Below are positions 1 through 10,426 of a stretch of DNA of 64,000 nucleotides, piece after piece. The position numbers and the translations under genes are program-made. Each line of letters begins with the position of its first letter. Position 1 is the first letter of the stretch. A model generated the notes under the pieces. It made no database searches. It had not been told where the DNA came from and was given only the letters and a program-made list of their open reading frames with translations. This DNA comes from Prochlorococcus sp. AG-347-B23 (GTDB lineage Bacteria > Cyanobacteriota > Cyanobacteriia > PCC-6307 > Cyanobiaceae). The stretch is from positions 18,490 to 82,489 of the forward strand of contig QCBE01000003.1 of assembly GCA_003281715.1 (NCBI GenBank), given 5' to 3'.

Positions 1-498
1 CCCAATTTATTATCGATATCTCGACTTTTCCTTGTATTTCCATTAATACTTTTTTTAGAAATTAACAGACCTTTTTATGTCTTTATATTGATTATTATTG
101 GAGGTTTAACTGATTATTTTGACGGGTTGATTGCAAGGAAATTCAATCTTAAAACCAAATTAGGAGCTATCCTTGATCCCTTAAGCGATAAAGTATTCTA
201 TTTAATTCCTTTGACCTTCCTTTGTAAAATTAATTTTATACCCTTCTGGTCTTTGTCATTAATTTTATTTAGAGAATTAATTATTTCTAGCCTAAGAAAC
301 TCTGCAAAAGACGGTTTACCAGCATCAATTTTAGGAAAATATAAAACATTTTTCTTTTTTATTTCAGTAATCACCTTCTTTACACCATTAAAAATTAGCT
401 TATTGAATAATTTGGCTTTAATTTTTTATTGGTTAGGGTTCATCCTGACTTTTGTGACTTTATTAGGTTATTTAAGAATTAAAAAGAATATTATCTGA
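1..498 (+). CDS. pgsA: CDP-diacylglycerol--glycerol-3-phosphate 3-phosphatidyltransferase, 5'-truncated by window edge
   Basis: Frame 1 is open from base 1 (PNLLSISRLFLVFPLILFLEINRPFYVFILIIIGGLTDYFDGLIARKFN...). It carries the CDP-alcohol phosphotransferase motif D-x2-DG-x2-AR...G-x3-D-x3-D (TDYFDGLIARKFNLKTKLGAILDPLSDK). The ORF track starts at an internal Met. Confidence 0.9.
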   Translation, partial: PNLLSISRLFLVFPLILFLEINRPFYVFILIIIGGLTDYFDGLIARKFNLKTKLGAILDPLSDKVFYLIPLTFLCKINFIPFWSLSLILFRELIISSLRNSAKDGLPASILGKYKTFFFFISVITFFTPLKISLLNNLALIFYWLGFILTFVTLLGYLRIKKNII

Positions 499-1398
499 AT
501 TTCCATCAAATTCCTCACTCTTTTTATTATTAAAATCATTCACAAAACTATCTTTTAGACCATTAAGTAAATCAAAAGTTGGCGCCCACTCTAAATCACG
601 TTTTATCTTAGAGATATCAGTCTGATAATGATTTAATCTAATTGGAAATCCCTTTCGAGACTTAGGATCTAATTTTTGATAATCAAATGTTCTTAAAGAA
701 ATCTCATTTTGGTTTAATCCAAGAACCTTCGCACAGAAATATATTAAACCCTTGATTGTTACTCCTTTTTCACCTGAACAGTTGTAAATATTATTTTTAG
801 AATTTTCAAAATTTATGCACCTAATCATTACATCAGTTAAATCAGAAACATGCCCTAGCTGAGTAATTAAAGAACCGTCACCAGGGATTGGTATTGATTT
901 TTTAGTAAATAACCTTTCAAAAAACCAATTTTCAATTTTATTATAATTTCCTGGTCCATAAATATAAGTAGGTCTAAAACTTGTAAAAGGAATTTTTTTG
1001 TTTTTTAACCAATTTTCTGTCTCAAACTTTCCTTTGTGCCTACTTTCTAAATCAATTGGATCAACTTCGGATAAGGGTAGTTCACAATTATCTTTATAAA
1101 CACCTGCAGAGCTGACATATATATATCTCTGGAAAGAGTTATCTAAATTATCTATAAGAAGTTTGGTTTGTTCTAGCTCTCGTCCAGAAATATCAAAAAC
1201 AACATCATACTTTTCATTTCTTAGCTTGACAATATCTTCTGAATTATTTCTATCACCCTTAATTAAATTTGTTTTTTCAGGATTACTTTTATTACCTCTC
1301 GTGAAAATATCAATATCATAATTTTTACTTAATAACTTTCCAACCAAAGACTTGCCAACAAATCTAGTGCCACCCATTACAAGAATTTTCATATTCAA
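472..1398 (-). CDS. NAD-dependent epimerase/dehydratase family protein (CSP41-like)
   Basis: N-terminal Rossmann motif MGGTRFVGKSL; YVSSAGVY and RPTYIYGPGNYN motifs of atypical SDRs. Confidence 0.8.
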   Translation of the reverse strand: MNMKILVMGGTRFVGKSLVGKLLSKNYDIDIFTRGNKSNPEKTNLIKGDRNNSEDIVKLRNEKYDVVFDISGRELEQTKLLIDNLDNSFQRYIYVSSAGVYKDNCELPLSEVDPIDLESRHKGKFETENWLKNKKIPFTSFRPTYIYGPGNYNKIENWFFERLFTKKSIPIPGDGSLITQLGHVSDLTDVMIRCINFENSKNNIYNCSGEKGVTIKGLIYFCAKVLGLNQNEISLRTFDYQKLDPKSRKGFPIRLNHYQTDISKIKRDLEWAPTFDLLNGLKDSFVNDFNNKKSEEFDGNSDNILFNS

Positions 1399-1484
1399 AA
1401 AATATTTAACTGAAGTAGTAATCTTAAATAGAATTACATATTGAATAGTACTACTAATAAGTAATTAATGAAAAGGATGATTCT

Positions 1485-2252
1485 ATGGACCTAATTCCAG
1501 CAATTGATTTAATGAATGGTAAGTGTGTGAGGCTTTTTAAAGGCGACTTTAATAAAAGAAAAGACTTCACCAAAGAGCCTCATGAGCAAGCTAAATTTTG
1601 GGAAAGCGAAGGGGCAAAATATATACATATAGTTGATTTGGATGCTGCAAAATCTGGATCACCAAAAAACGATGAATCAATAAAAAAGATTGCAAAAACA
1701 GTTAACATACCCATTCAAATCGGTGGGGGTATAAGATCTCAAGAAAGGATAGAACAATTATTTTCTTATGGTATTGAGAAAGTTATCATGGGAACCTCTG
1801 CAATAGAAAATAAAGATCTAGTTAAAAACTTATCAAATAAATTTCCTGGAAGGATAATTGTTGGGATAGATGCAAAAGATGGAAAAGTTAGTACAAGGGG
1901 TTGGCTTGAACAATCTAATATTTTTGCTACAGATCTAGTAAAGGAGTTTTCTTCATTAAAAATTGCTAGTTTTATTGTTACAGATATAAATACAGATGGG
2001 ACGTTAGAAGGGACAAATGAAGAATTCATAAAAAGCATACTTGAAATTACAGATATTCCAGTAATAGCCTCAGGAGGTGTTGGTTCAATTTCTGATTTAT
2101 TATCGTTAGTTAAATTTGAAAACTCTGGACTATTTGGAGTAATTGTAGGTAAAGCTCTTTATGAAAATAAATTCACGATCAACGAAGCGAATAATGTATT
2201 GTCATCAGAGAGATTAAATGACTTTGATTTAAACAGAAATTACTACGCCTAA
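1485..2252 (+). CDS. hisA: Phosphoribosylformimino-5-aminoimidazole carboxamide ribotide isomerase
   Basis: MDLIPAIDLMNGKCVRLFKGDF, IQIGGGIRSQE, IVGIDAKDGKVSTRGW, IASGGVGS: canonical HisA TIM barrel. Confidence 0.97.
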   Translation: MDLIPAIDLMNGKCVRLFKGDFNKRKDFTKEPHEQAKFWESEGAKYIHIVDLDAAKSGSPKNDESIKKIAKTVNIPIQIGGGIRSQERIEQLFSYGIEKVIMGTSAIENKDLVKNLSNKFPGRIIVGIDAKDGKVSTRGWLEQSNIFATDLVKEFSSLKIASFIVTDINTDGTLEGTNEEFIKSILEITDIPVIASGGVGSISDLLSLVKFENSGLFGVIVGKALYENKFTINEANNVLSSERLNDFDLNRNYYA

Positions 2253-2331
2253 AAGATTATAAAAATTGATTTAAGGCTGGTATTTGCAGTAATTGTTAGT
2301 TAATTTTGTATAAGAGATAAGAAATCTAGTC

Positions 2332-3948
2332 TTGGAATTAATTTCAAAAAAATCGATATTGATTATTGCTCCAAGCTTAATAGCAGAATCTTTATCGCTT
2401 AAGTTAACATCACTAGACCAAAATTTAGACATTAATTTTAATAATGGAACAGGTGATAAAACTCCGGATTTAGTTATATGGAATGTTCTTAATTTCCAAT
2501 CAGAAGATCTCATAAGGTTAGAATTATTAAAATTAAGAGAAAGATATGATCAGTCAAAGTTTCTTATAATTCTCTCTGGCGAATTTGTTTATGAAGCAAA
2601 TACCCTTCCATCGTTAAATGCTGAAGGTTTTCTTTTAAATCCCAGTGCAGAAAAAGTTCTTGAATCTATTGGTACCATTTTAAATGGGGGAAGGGTATTT
2701 GATATTGAAAATAATTCTCAAATTAAATTTAACAAAAATAAACCTCTCTCTTTTAGTCAAAAAATTCTAACTTCAGGTCTTAAACAAATAGATTCTGAAA
2801 TTAATTATATTTTCAAATATGTCAACTCTGATTCAACACCAGAATTTTATAAATTTATTTTAAAAGGAAGATTAAGAGAACTTATTACTGCAAAATCTTT
2901 TCTAATTTTCTTATGGGGTAATTCACTAGAACTTTATACAGAGGCAGTTTACACTGAAAATAAAATTAATCTTGAAAATAAGAACACTGTATTCATTAAA
3001 GATAAAAACACTACAGAAATATGGAATTTAATTTTAGATAGACTAAAAGAAAGGTATAGCTCCACTAACTTAGAGGTTGAATTTAATAATTCATCAATAA
3101 TTCTCTCTGGGATAAAGAAAGAATTCATTTCACGACTAATTTGCAAAATGTTAGATGAGTTAGATAATTTAGTTAAAAATATTAAGGAAAACTATAAGGA
3201 GAAAGATTTTAAAGATGATTTAAATTCTCTTATAAAAGAACTTAAAGTTAATACAATTTCAAACATCACAGACAGCTATTTTCGATTAAAAAAAGGAGGC
3301 GAATCTATTTCAATAAATGATTTTATTTATAGTGAAGTAAGTTGCGAAGAGATAGATAGAGAATCACATGAATCAATAATGTTTATTGAGCCAATTATTA
3401 AAAATGAAGCTCTTGACTATGATGGGAAATTACTCCCTCTATATGAAACAGAATCATTTTTGATCCTTGAAAATATAATTTCAAATTGGACCATAAGGAA
3501 CTGTAATTTATTAGCTTCTGAAATCTTTAATATTTGTTCTTCTTGGACTGAATTAAGGACTGTACTTATAAATCCCGAATTACAATCGACAAGAAATTTT
3601 GAAAGATTTAGAAATAATATTAATAACTACAATCGCTGGCATTCCAATATTTATATGCCTATCTACTTGTATGAGAGTAAACGAGAATATATTGATATTA
3701 TCGATAAAAAATTTACCCGATACTTCAAAAATGAAAATAGGGAGAATGAATTAGAGAATCTAGAATGGATACAAAAACAAGTTACATTGTTAGTTGAGAT
3801 AAGAGATGCCGTAGCACCTCAGTTAGAAGTTGCTGTAAAATATATCGGTAATCTTTTCGTAACTTTCCTTACAAAGGTCGTTGGCAAAGCTATCGGTTTA
3901 GTTGGGAAAGGAATCCTTCAAGGATTAGGAAGATCAAGTTCAAAGTAA
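2332..3948 (+). CDS. DUF3685 domain-containing protein
   Basis: Long ORF from a TTG start with no overlap. The C-terminus (ILVEIRDAVAPQLEVAVKYIGNLFVTFLTKVVGKAIGLVGKGILQGLGRSSSK) resembles cyanobacterial DUF3685 proteins. Confidence 0.65.
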   Translation: MELISKKSILIIAPSLIAESLSLKLTSLDQNLDINFNNGTGDKTPDLVIWNVLNFQSEDLIRLELLKLRERYDQSKFLIILSGEFVYEANTLPSLNAEGFLLNPSAEKVLESIGTILNGGRVFDIENNSQIKFNKNKPLSFSQKILTSGLKQIDSEINYIFKYVNSDSTPEFYKFILKGRLRELITAKSFLIFLWGNSLELYTEAVYTENKINLENKNTVFIKDKNTTEIWNLILDRLKERYSSTNLEVEFNNSSIILSGIKKEFISRLICKMLDELDNLVKNIKENYKEKDFKDDLNSLIKELKVNTISNITDSYFRLKKGGESISINDFIYSEVSCEEIDRESHESIMFIEPIIKNEALDYDGKLLPLYETESFLILENIISNWTIRNCNLLASEIFNICSSWTELRTVLINPELQSTRNFERFRNNINNYNRWHSNIYMPIYLYESKREYIDIIDKKFTRYFKNENRENELENLEWIQKQVTLLVEIRDAVAPQLEVAVKYIGNLFVTFLTKVVGKAIGLVGKGILQGLGRSSSK

Positions 3949-3962
3949 GTTTTTAAACTTTC

Positions 3963-4511
3963 ATGAAAATAGTTCAATGGATCCTAATAGCATTAATTTT
4001 CTTAAGTCCATATAAAGCAAATGCCTCTAGAGATTCTGATAGTTACGATGGCAACATCTTTCCTATATACGCAGGAAATGGGGCTATAGTTCCTCCCCAG
4101 ACAACTCTTCAGGAATCATTAAAAAATAAAAGAGTCGCAGTTTTATTTTTTTATCTTGACGACAGCTCAAATAGTAAAGCTATGGCCCCGATAATATCCG
4201 GTTTAGATTTGATATGGAGAAATAATATAGATATCATTGCTCTAACTACTGATGAATTACAGGATAAAGAAAAGTCTGATCTTAGAAATGAACCTAATTA
4301 TTATTGGAACGGATTAATTCCACAAACCATTATTTTAAATAGTGATGGAGAAGTGCAATATGATAAAAATGGAATCATTAATATAGATGAATTAAACAAA
4401 GTTATAGGAGAACTAAAGGGAATTGATATAGAAGATACGAAATTTTCTGTAGAAAGTTTTAATGAATACAACAGTATCATTTCCGAAAAAAAAGATAAAA
4501 ACAAAAATTAA
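3963..4511 (+). CDS. Thioredoxin-fold, signal-peptide-bearing protein (probable thylakoid/lumenal)
   Basis: N-terminal signal peptide (MKIVQWILIALIFLSPYKANA); thioredoxin-like core (RVAVLFFYLDDSSNSKAMAPIISGLD...GLIPQTIILNSDGEVQYDKNG) without a CxxC. Confidence 0.6.
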   Translation: MKIVQWILIALIFLSPYKANASRDSDSYDGNIFPIYAGNGAIVPPQTTLQESLKNKRVAVLFFYLDDSSNSKAMAPIISGLDLIWRNNIDIIALTTDELQDKEKSDLRNEPNYYWNGLIPQTIILNSDGEVQYDKNGIINIDELNKVIGELKGIDIEDTKFSVESFNEYNSIISEKKDKNKN

Positions 4512-4520
4512 TTTTAAAAA

Positions 4521-5687
4521 ATGATATTAATAAATATCCTCTTAGTTCTTTTAATTTTCTTAATTCTTTCAGATTTATATATTAAAAACTTACCCAAAAC
4601 AAAGTTAAGTCTAGTACCTATAAATTACAAAATCAAAAAAAAGGATGGTTTAAATGAATTAATTATTGATTTTAAAATAACTAATAAAAGTAAAACCAAG
4701 GAGACGATGGTATCCAATATAAATTTTGAATTAGATTTTTTTAAAAGTAAAAGTAACGAATATTGCCAAAATTTTAATTATCAAGAAGATATTTATATAT
4801 ATGAAAATAATAAAATTAAGAATTTAAATAATTACTGGCCAACGACAATTATTAAGTCAAATTCAGAATTATTTGTAAGAATCATATATAAATTTAGCAA
4901 TAATAATCTTAGAAAAAAAATAAAATATCTATGGTTAAAAATATATTGGGAGAACTATGGACATTTTGGTATTACAAATAATAAGGATTTTTTCTTAATT
5001 AATTTAGATGGTCAAAAACAAAGGCCGAAAGAAGTCTTTGAAATTTCTTTAAATAATAAATATAAAGCTTTTGCTATTAAAACTGATTTACTTGGTTGCT
5101 TTGATAACCCAGTAAATACTGTGATTGAATACTGTAAAGGAATTGTAGAAAAAAATGATATTTTAACGATCGGTGAGAGTCCACTAGCGATTATGCAAAA
5201 TAGATATATTTCCCCTCAAAATTTAGAATATAGTTTATTTTCGAAAGCTTTGTGTTATTTTTTTCACCCTACAAGCAGTCTCGCAACAGCTTGCGGTATG
5301 CAATTACTAATAAATAAAATCGGAGTCACAAGAATAACCTTAGCACTATTTGTTGGATTTCTCTTCAAATTAGTTGGTATTAATGGTATGTTTTATAGGC
5401 TAACTGGTTCGGAATCATCTCTCATTGATGATATAAGCGGTACAGTTAAACCTTACGATAAGAGTATAGTTATGGGTCCTCTCAATGCGGATTTATTTTG
5501 TAAGGAGGTCTCTAACTATCTAAATATAGATGTTGCTGTAGTGGATGTTAATGATCTTGGAGGTGTGAAAGTCTTAGCCAGTTCAAATAAAACAGTTAAT
5601 AAAATACTCAAAAGAAACTTAATCTCTAATCCAGCTGGCAATGGAGATGAAAAAACCCCTATAGTATTAATAAGAGAAAAAAAGTAA
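4521..5687 (+). CDS. F420-0:gamma-glutamyl ligase-like protein (CofE-like domain, N-terminal membrane anchor)
   Basis: YKAFAIKTDLLG...ILTIGESPLAIMQNRYI...GPLNADLFCKEVSNYLNIDVAVVDVNDLGGVKVLAS resembles the cyanobacterial F420 ligase-like family. Confidence 0.6.
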   Translation: MILINILLVLLIFLILSDLYIKNLPKTKLSLVPINYKIKKKDGLNELIIDFKITNKSKTKETMVSNINFELDFFKSKSNEYCQNFNYQEDIYIYENNKIKNLNNYWPTTIIKSNSELFVRIIYKFSNNNLRKKIKYLWLKIYWENYGHFGITNNKDFFLINLDGQKQRPKEVFEISLNNKYKAFAIKTDLLGCFDNPVNTVIEYCKGIVEKNDILTIGESPLAIMQNRYISPQNLEYSLFSKALCYFFHPTSSLATACGMQLLINKIGVTRITLALFVGFLFKLVGINGMFYRLTGSESSLIDDISGTVKPYDKSIVMGPLNADLFCKEVSNYLNIDVAVVDVNDLGGVKVLASSNKTVNKILKRNLISNPAGNGDEKTPIVLIREKK

Positions 5688-6743
5688 ATGCAAAAAGATA
5701 CCTCTTATTCTTTTGGATCTAAAAAAGGAATGGAAGTAACTTTTGAAGAGCTACATATAAGGCACATTAACCTTTTGATAGATATTAAAAATAAGGAATT
5801 GAATAATTGGTTTTTAAAAATGGCTATTATAAATACCTTTGATGACTTAAAAATTTTTTTAAATAATCTTAAGAAAAATAAAAATAAATGCATAATTGCT
5901 ATACATGGAAACGAAATTATTGGTTATTTGAATATTTTTCCTCTAAACAAAAAAGAGACTTGCTTAAAAATATCTAAGCCTAAGTTCATTAATAGCAAGT
6001 GTTCTTTAACAGATAAACAATTAACTTTAGGATTGATAAAAAAATCTATCTCAATAAAAGAAATCAAAACTTCAAGTTGGATAATTAATTCAGATATAAA
6101 TAATGTTGACCTCATATCAAACTCAAGAGAATTAGGCTTTCAACCTTTAGGAGAGATAATCCTTTGGGATGGTTCAAATCTAAATAAACTTACAAATCAA
6201 AATACCAATGACTGTACATTAATTAACGAATTCCAAAACATTAATAAACAAAATATATTAAAAATAGTTAATTTCATAAGATCAAATCAATCTCCCTTAA
6301 TCAGAAATATTTTAGATTTTGATCAAGACGACATTCTTAAAAGAAATAACTCTAATAGTGGTGCCTTAATATATGAAAATTCAGTTTTATGTACAATTTT
6401 AAAAGATATTGATTATCAAAATGAGGAAATTTATACTTTAACAATAAGTAGATATTGGGATGAGAGATTTAATTCTATTTTAAAAGAATTTATAAAAAGA
6501 TTTTTTGAAAAATCACCTGTTTCATATTTAAAAACCTATAAAGAAAATTCTCAATTAAATGTTTTTCTCGAAGAATGTAATCTCAAAGAAAAAAATCAAG
6601 AAATAATTCTGATTAGGAACACAATAATCAAGAATAAAGCCAAACAAGTAAATATACTAAATCAATCTTTGGAATCAATCTTTGAAAAATTAAGTCCACA
6701 AGGTAATCCATATCCATCTCCTTTTCCATTAAAAACAAAGTGA
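5688..6743 (+). CDS. GNAT-like N-acetyltransferase-related protein
   Basis: Starts immediately after the preceding stop. N-terminal segment ([20 protein letters not shown]...[32 protein letters not shown]) has GNAT-like organisation; weak similarity. Confidence 0.4.
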   Translation: MQKDTSYSFGSKKGMEVTFEELHIRHINLLIDIKNKELNNWFLKMAIINTFDDLKIFLNNLKKNKNKCIIAIHGNEIIGYLNIFPLNKKETCLKISKPKFINSKCSLTDKQLTLGLIKKSISIKEIKTSSWIINSDINNVDLISNSRELGFQPLGEIILWDGSNLNKLTNQNTNDCTLINEFQNINKQNILKIVNFIRSNQSPLIRNILDFDQDDILKRNNSNSGALIYENSVLCTILKDIDYQNEEIYTLTISRYWDERFNSILKEFIKRFFEKSPVSYLKTYKENSQLNVFLEECNLKEKNQEIILIRNTIIKNKAKQVNILNQSLESIFEKLSPQGNPYPSPFPLKTK

Positions 6744-7201
6744 AATTTTGCAAACCCAAACCCAAGTCAATTTTGAGTTTGGATATAGGTACTAAAAGAA
6801 TAGGATTAGCTTATTGTGATCCACTCTGCATAACATCAAATATACTTCCAGCAGTAAAACGATTTGAAAATAATCAAGAGATTAAAATCATTAGAAATTA
6901 TATAAATGAATTTAATTTGACTGGTTTTATTGTGGGTATTCCGCTAGATGATGAAGGTCAAATGACCACTCAAGCTATTGACTGTAAAAATTACGGTCAA
7001 TTACTTTCAAATGAATTAAAGCTTCCATTTTCTTATGTCAACGAACATAGTTCAACTTGGGAATCTTCAGAAAGATTTGGAATAAAAAAAGATAAATCCG
7101 GATTGATTGATAGTTTTTCAGCAAAAATAATATTAGAACAATGGATCGAAGAGGGGCCTGAATTAGAAGAAATAGCTGGTAAACGTCAGATAAAATATTA
7201 G
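6740..7201 (+). CDS. ruvX: Putative pre-16S rRNA nuclease / Holliday junction resolvase YqgF (RuvX)
   Basis: [63 protein letters not shown]: YqgF RNase-H-like signature. Confidence 0.9.
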   Translation: MKFCKPKPKSILSLDIGTKRIGLAYCDPLCITSNILPAVKRFENNQEIKIIRNYINEFNLTGFIVGIPLDDEGQMTTQAIDCKNYGQLLSNELKLPFSYVNEHSSTWESSERFGIKKDKSGLIDSFSAKIILEQWIEEGPELEEIAGKRQIKY

Positions 7202-7227
7202 TATTAAAAAGGATAGATAATTTTTAA

Positions 7228-7764
7228 ATGAAAGAAGCCCATTCAAATGATAATTATGATGCACAGACTCTTTTATTAAATGACTCAAATGGAAACGAGC
7301 TATTTTGTTATCTTGAACAATTAGTAAGTGTTGAAGGCCAAGAATATGCTTTATTAACGCCAGTTGATACTCCAGTAAGTCTTTTTAAGATAAATGAAAA
7401 AGATGAACCTGAATTAATTGAGAAAATTGATAAAAATGAACAAATACTAAAAAATGCTGAAGCAGTTCTTCAAGAACATGATTTAAGACTTATCAGATCT
7501 GCAGTTACATTAACAGTATCAGGAGAACTTGAAGAACCAATTTACGATGAATTAGAAGAAGATTACGTCGATGATGATAGTGAGAGTTATGAATTGCTCG
7601 TTAACTTCAATCTTTTTGATCAAGAATATGGTTTATATATACCACTAGATCCTTTTTTTATTGTGGGTAAATTAAAAGACAAAGGTGCCTTATTAGTTGA
7701 AGATGATGAGTTCGATAGAATTCAACCTTTGATTGAAACTGAGCTTGAAAAAAGTAGTTCTTAA
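7228..7764 (+). CDS. DUF3727 domain-containing protein
   Basis: Acidic protein starting MKEAHSNDNYDAQTLLLNDSNGNELFCYLEQLVSVEGQEYALLTPVDTPV, typical of cyanobacterial DUF3727. Confidence 0.7.
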   Translation: MKEAHSNDNYDAQTLLLNDSNGNELFCYLEQLVSVEGQEYALLTPVDTPVSLFKINEKDEPELIEKIDKNEQILKNAEAVLQEHDLRLIRSAVTLTVSGELEEPIYDELEEDYVDDDSESYELLVNFNLFDQEYGLYIPLDPFFIVGKLKDKGALLVEDDEFDRIQPLIETELEKSSS

Positions 7765-7769
7765 AATCA

Positions 7770-8264
7770 ATGAGATCTATCCTAAAAGTCAATTGGGATT
7801 CAAACTTACCAATATATAATATTTCTCAATCTGAATTACAAAAAAAAGGAATTAATTCTTTATTGCTAGATGTGGATGGGACTCTAGTAAATAGAAAATC
7901 TAATATGATCCCAAAAGCTGTAAAAAATTGGATCATAGAATCTAAAAAACTTTTCTCCTTATATCTAATAAGTAATAATCCATCAAAAAAAAGAATCGCA
8001 AAAATAGCGAAAGAATTAAATTTAAGGTATAAATACAATGCATCAAAACCAAGAAAAAAAGTGACTTTGTCTGCTATCAAAGAAATTGGCAGAGAGCCAA
8101 AAAATATAGCCATTATTGGCGACAGAATTTTTACAGATATTATTGTTGGGAATAGATGTGATATAAAAACAATATTAGTTAAGCGATTGAATAGAGATGG
8201 CTTGCCTATAAAATTTAATTTAACTTTGATAATAGAAAAATTAATTTCTCATTTTATAAAATGA
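7770..8264 (+). CDS. YqeG family HAD IIIA-type phosphatase
   Basis: [15 protein letters not shown] (HAD motif I DxDGT), [29 protein letters not shown] (motif IV). Confidence 0.88.
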   Translation: MRSILKVNWDSNLPIYNISQSELQKKGINSLLLDVDGTLVNRKSNMIPKAVKNWIIESKKLFSLYLISNNPSKKRIAKIAKELNLRYKYNASKPRKKVTLSAIKEIGREPKNIAIIGDRIFTDIIVGNRCDIKTILVKRLNRDGLPIKFNLTLIIEKLISHFIK

Positions 8265-9343
8265 AAACTTGGGTTATAAAAATTGGTACTAGTATTTTAA
8301 GAGGAACAGAGGAAACATCTACAGAAGAAGTTATTGAAAACCTTTCTAAATCCTTTACAAGTTTTCTTTCAAAAGGAAACAAATTAATTTTAGTAACTAG
8401 TGGAGCCGTTGGATTAGGTTGCCAAAAATTAAATATTAAAACGAGACCAAACGATTTAAGTACACTTCAAGCTACCGCTGCAGTAGGTCAAGTTAATTTA
8501 ATGTCCTTATACGATAAAGTATTTAATAAATTAGGTCATAATATTGCTCAAATTTTAATAACTAAAGCTGATTTCAATTCACGAGAATCCTTTAATAACG
8601 CTTCTAAAACTTTAAAAAAATTAATCGATTTAAATGTTATACCAATAGTAAATGAAAATGATACCGTAGCAAATGAAGAGCTTAAGTATGGAGATAATGA
8701 TACCCTCTCTGCTTTAGTTGCCTTGGCTATAAATGCTAATAAGCTTATTTTATTAACCGATATTGAAAATCTATACTCAAAAGATCCACGTAATAATAAA
8801 GATGCGCAACCTATTAAAGAAGTTCATAATAATGAATTAAAGGAAATTAAAAATAAAAATATTCAAAACTCAAATAATGAATGGGGAACAGGAGGAATTT
8901 CTACAAAATTAATTTCTGCAGAAATAGCTACAAAAGGAGGAGTCGAAGTTCAACTAGTTGATGGAACTAATAAAAAAAACTTAATTGAAATTTTTAATGA
9001 TAATAAAATTGGAACTTTATTTTATCCAGTAGAAAAACCTATAGGAAACAAAAAAAGTTGGCTTTCACATGCAATTCAAACAGTTGGGAAAATTACTTTA
9101 GATGATGGCGCTTCTTTTGCAATTAAAAAAAAAGGTGCCTCACTTTTAGCGGTTGGTGTTAAGAATGTAGAAGGAAACTTTACGATTAATCAGGCAGTTA
9201 AAATCGTAAATACAAATGATAAAGAGGTTGCAAAAGGTTTAGTATCAATAAGTAGCGACAAATTAAGAAGTATCTTAAATAATAAAGAAAATAACAACTC
9301 CTCGATAATTGTCGTACACAGAGATGTTCTTGCTCTCTCTTAG
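8261..9343 (+). CDS. proB: Glutamate 5-kinase
   Basis: [66 protein letters not shown]-terminal PUA domain; overlaps the previous CDS by 4 bp. Confidence 0.96.
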   Translation: MKTWVIKIGTSILRGTEETSTEEVIENLSKSFTSFLSKGNKLILVTSGAVGLGCQKLNIKTRPNDLSTLQATAAVGQVNLMSLYDKVFNKLGHNIAQILITKADFNSRESFNNASKTLKKLIDLNVIPIVNENDTVANEELKYGDNDTLSALVALAINANKLILLTDIENLYSKDPRNNKDAQPIKEVHNNELKEIKNKNIQNSNNEWGTGGISTKLISAEIATKGGVEVQLVDGTNKKNLIEIFNDNKIGTLFYPVEKPIGNKKSWLSHAIQTVGKITLDDGASFAIKKKGASLLAVGVKNVEGNFTINQAVKIVNTNDKEVAKGLVSISSDKLRSILNNKENNNSSIIVVHRDVLALS

Positions 9344-9363
9344 AAAAAAATTAAAACTGAAAA

Positions 9364-10398
9364 ATGCTTTTAAGTGATTTAGTTGATCTAATAAAAAAAG
9401 GAAATTCAAATTTTATTAGTGCCAATATTTTTGAAGATTTAAATATAGATGATGCTGCCTCATTAGATGCTGCAGTTAAACATCAAATATCTTTTTTAGA
9501 AGAAAACAATATCCTTAAAGAAAAATTAGATCAAACTAAAGCATCAGCAATAATAACTACTAATAACGATGAAATCGTTAGTGCCCTAAAGAAACTCAAT
9601 ATATCAAACGTAGTCGTTAAAAATCCAAGAATTGCATTTGCAGAAGTATTGAATTGTTTATATAAAACTATCAATTTTAAACCTGGAATTCACGCTTCAG
9701 CGGTTATAGATAAAACAGCAATAATTGGAGCAGATTGCCATATTGGACCTAATGTATATATTGGAGAAAATACTGTAATTGGAGACAATAATAATATTCT
9801 TTCTGGCGCATCAATTTTAGGCAATGTTCGAATAGGAAATAATAATATTATTCATCCAAATTGTGTTATTTACGAAAATACCACTCTAAAAAATAATTGT
9901 GTAATTAATTCAAATTCTGTTATTGGATCAGAGGGATTTGGGTTTATTCCTAAAAATGGCAAATGGGTAAAGATGCCTCAAAAAGGTGGTGTAAAAATAA
10001 TGAGTTTTGTAGAAATTGGAACGAATTGTTGTATTGATAGGCCCGCAGTTGGATTTACTTTTATTGATGAGGGAACAAAATTGGATAATTTAATACAAAT
10101 AGGTCATGGAGTTAAAATTGGAAAGAATTGCGCATTTGCAGCTCAAGTTGGTATAGCTGGAGGAGCAAATATTGGAGATGGTGTTATTTTGGCTGGGCAA
10201 GTAGGAGTCAATAATAGAGTAAAAGTTGGTAATAATGTCATAGCGAGTTCAAAATGCGGAATCCATTGTGACATAGAAGATGGCAAGGTAATTAGTGGTT
10301 TCCCCGCGATGGAAAATAAATCATGGCTAAGGAGTTCAAGTATTTTTAAAAAATTACCAGAATTAGCAAAAAAACTTAGACAATTAGACAAGCAATAA
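9364..10398 (+). CDS. lpxD: UDP-3-O-(3-hydroxymyristoyl)glucosamine N-acyltransferase
   Basis: Hexapeptide (left-handed beta-helix) repeats; INSNSVIGSEGFGFIPKNGKWVKMPQKGGVKI and DRPAVG...LIQIGHGVKIGKNCAFAAQVGIAGG. Confidence 0.95.
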   Translation: MLLSDLVDLIKKGNSNFISANIFEDLNIDDAASLDAAVKHQISFLEENNILKEKLDQTKASAIITTNNDEIVSALKKLNISNVVVKNPRIAFAEVLNCLYKTINFKPGIHASAVIDKTAIIGADCHIGPNVYIGENTVIGDNNNILSGASILGNVRIGNNNIIHPNCVIYENTTLKNNCVINSNSVIGSEGFGFIPKNGKWVKMPQKGGVKIMSFVEIGTNCCIDRPAVGFTFIDEGTKLDNLIQIGHGVKIGKNCAFAAQVGIAGGANIGDGVILAGQVGVNNRVKVGNNVIASSKCGIHCDIEDGKVISGFPAMENKSWLRSSSIFKKLPELAKKLRQLDKQ

Positions 10399-10426
10399 TT
10401 TATGGTTTTAATAAACAAAAATTCAA

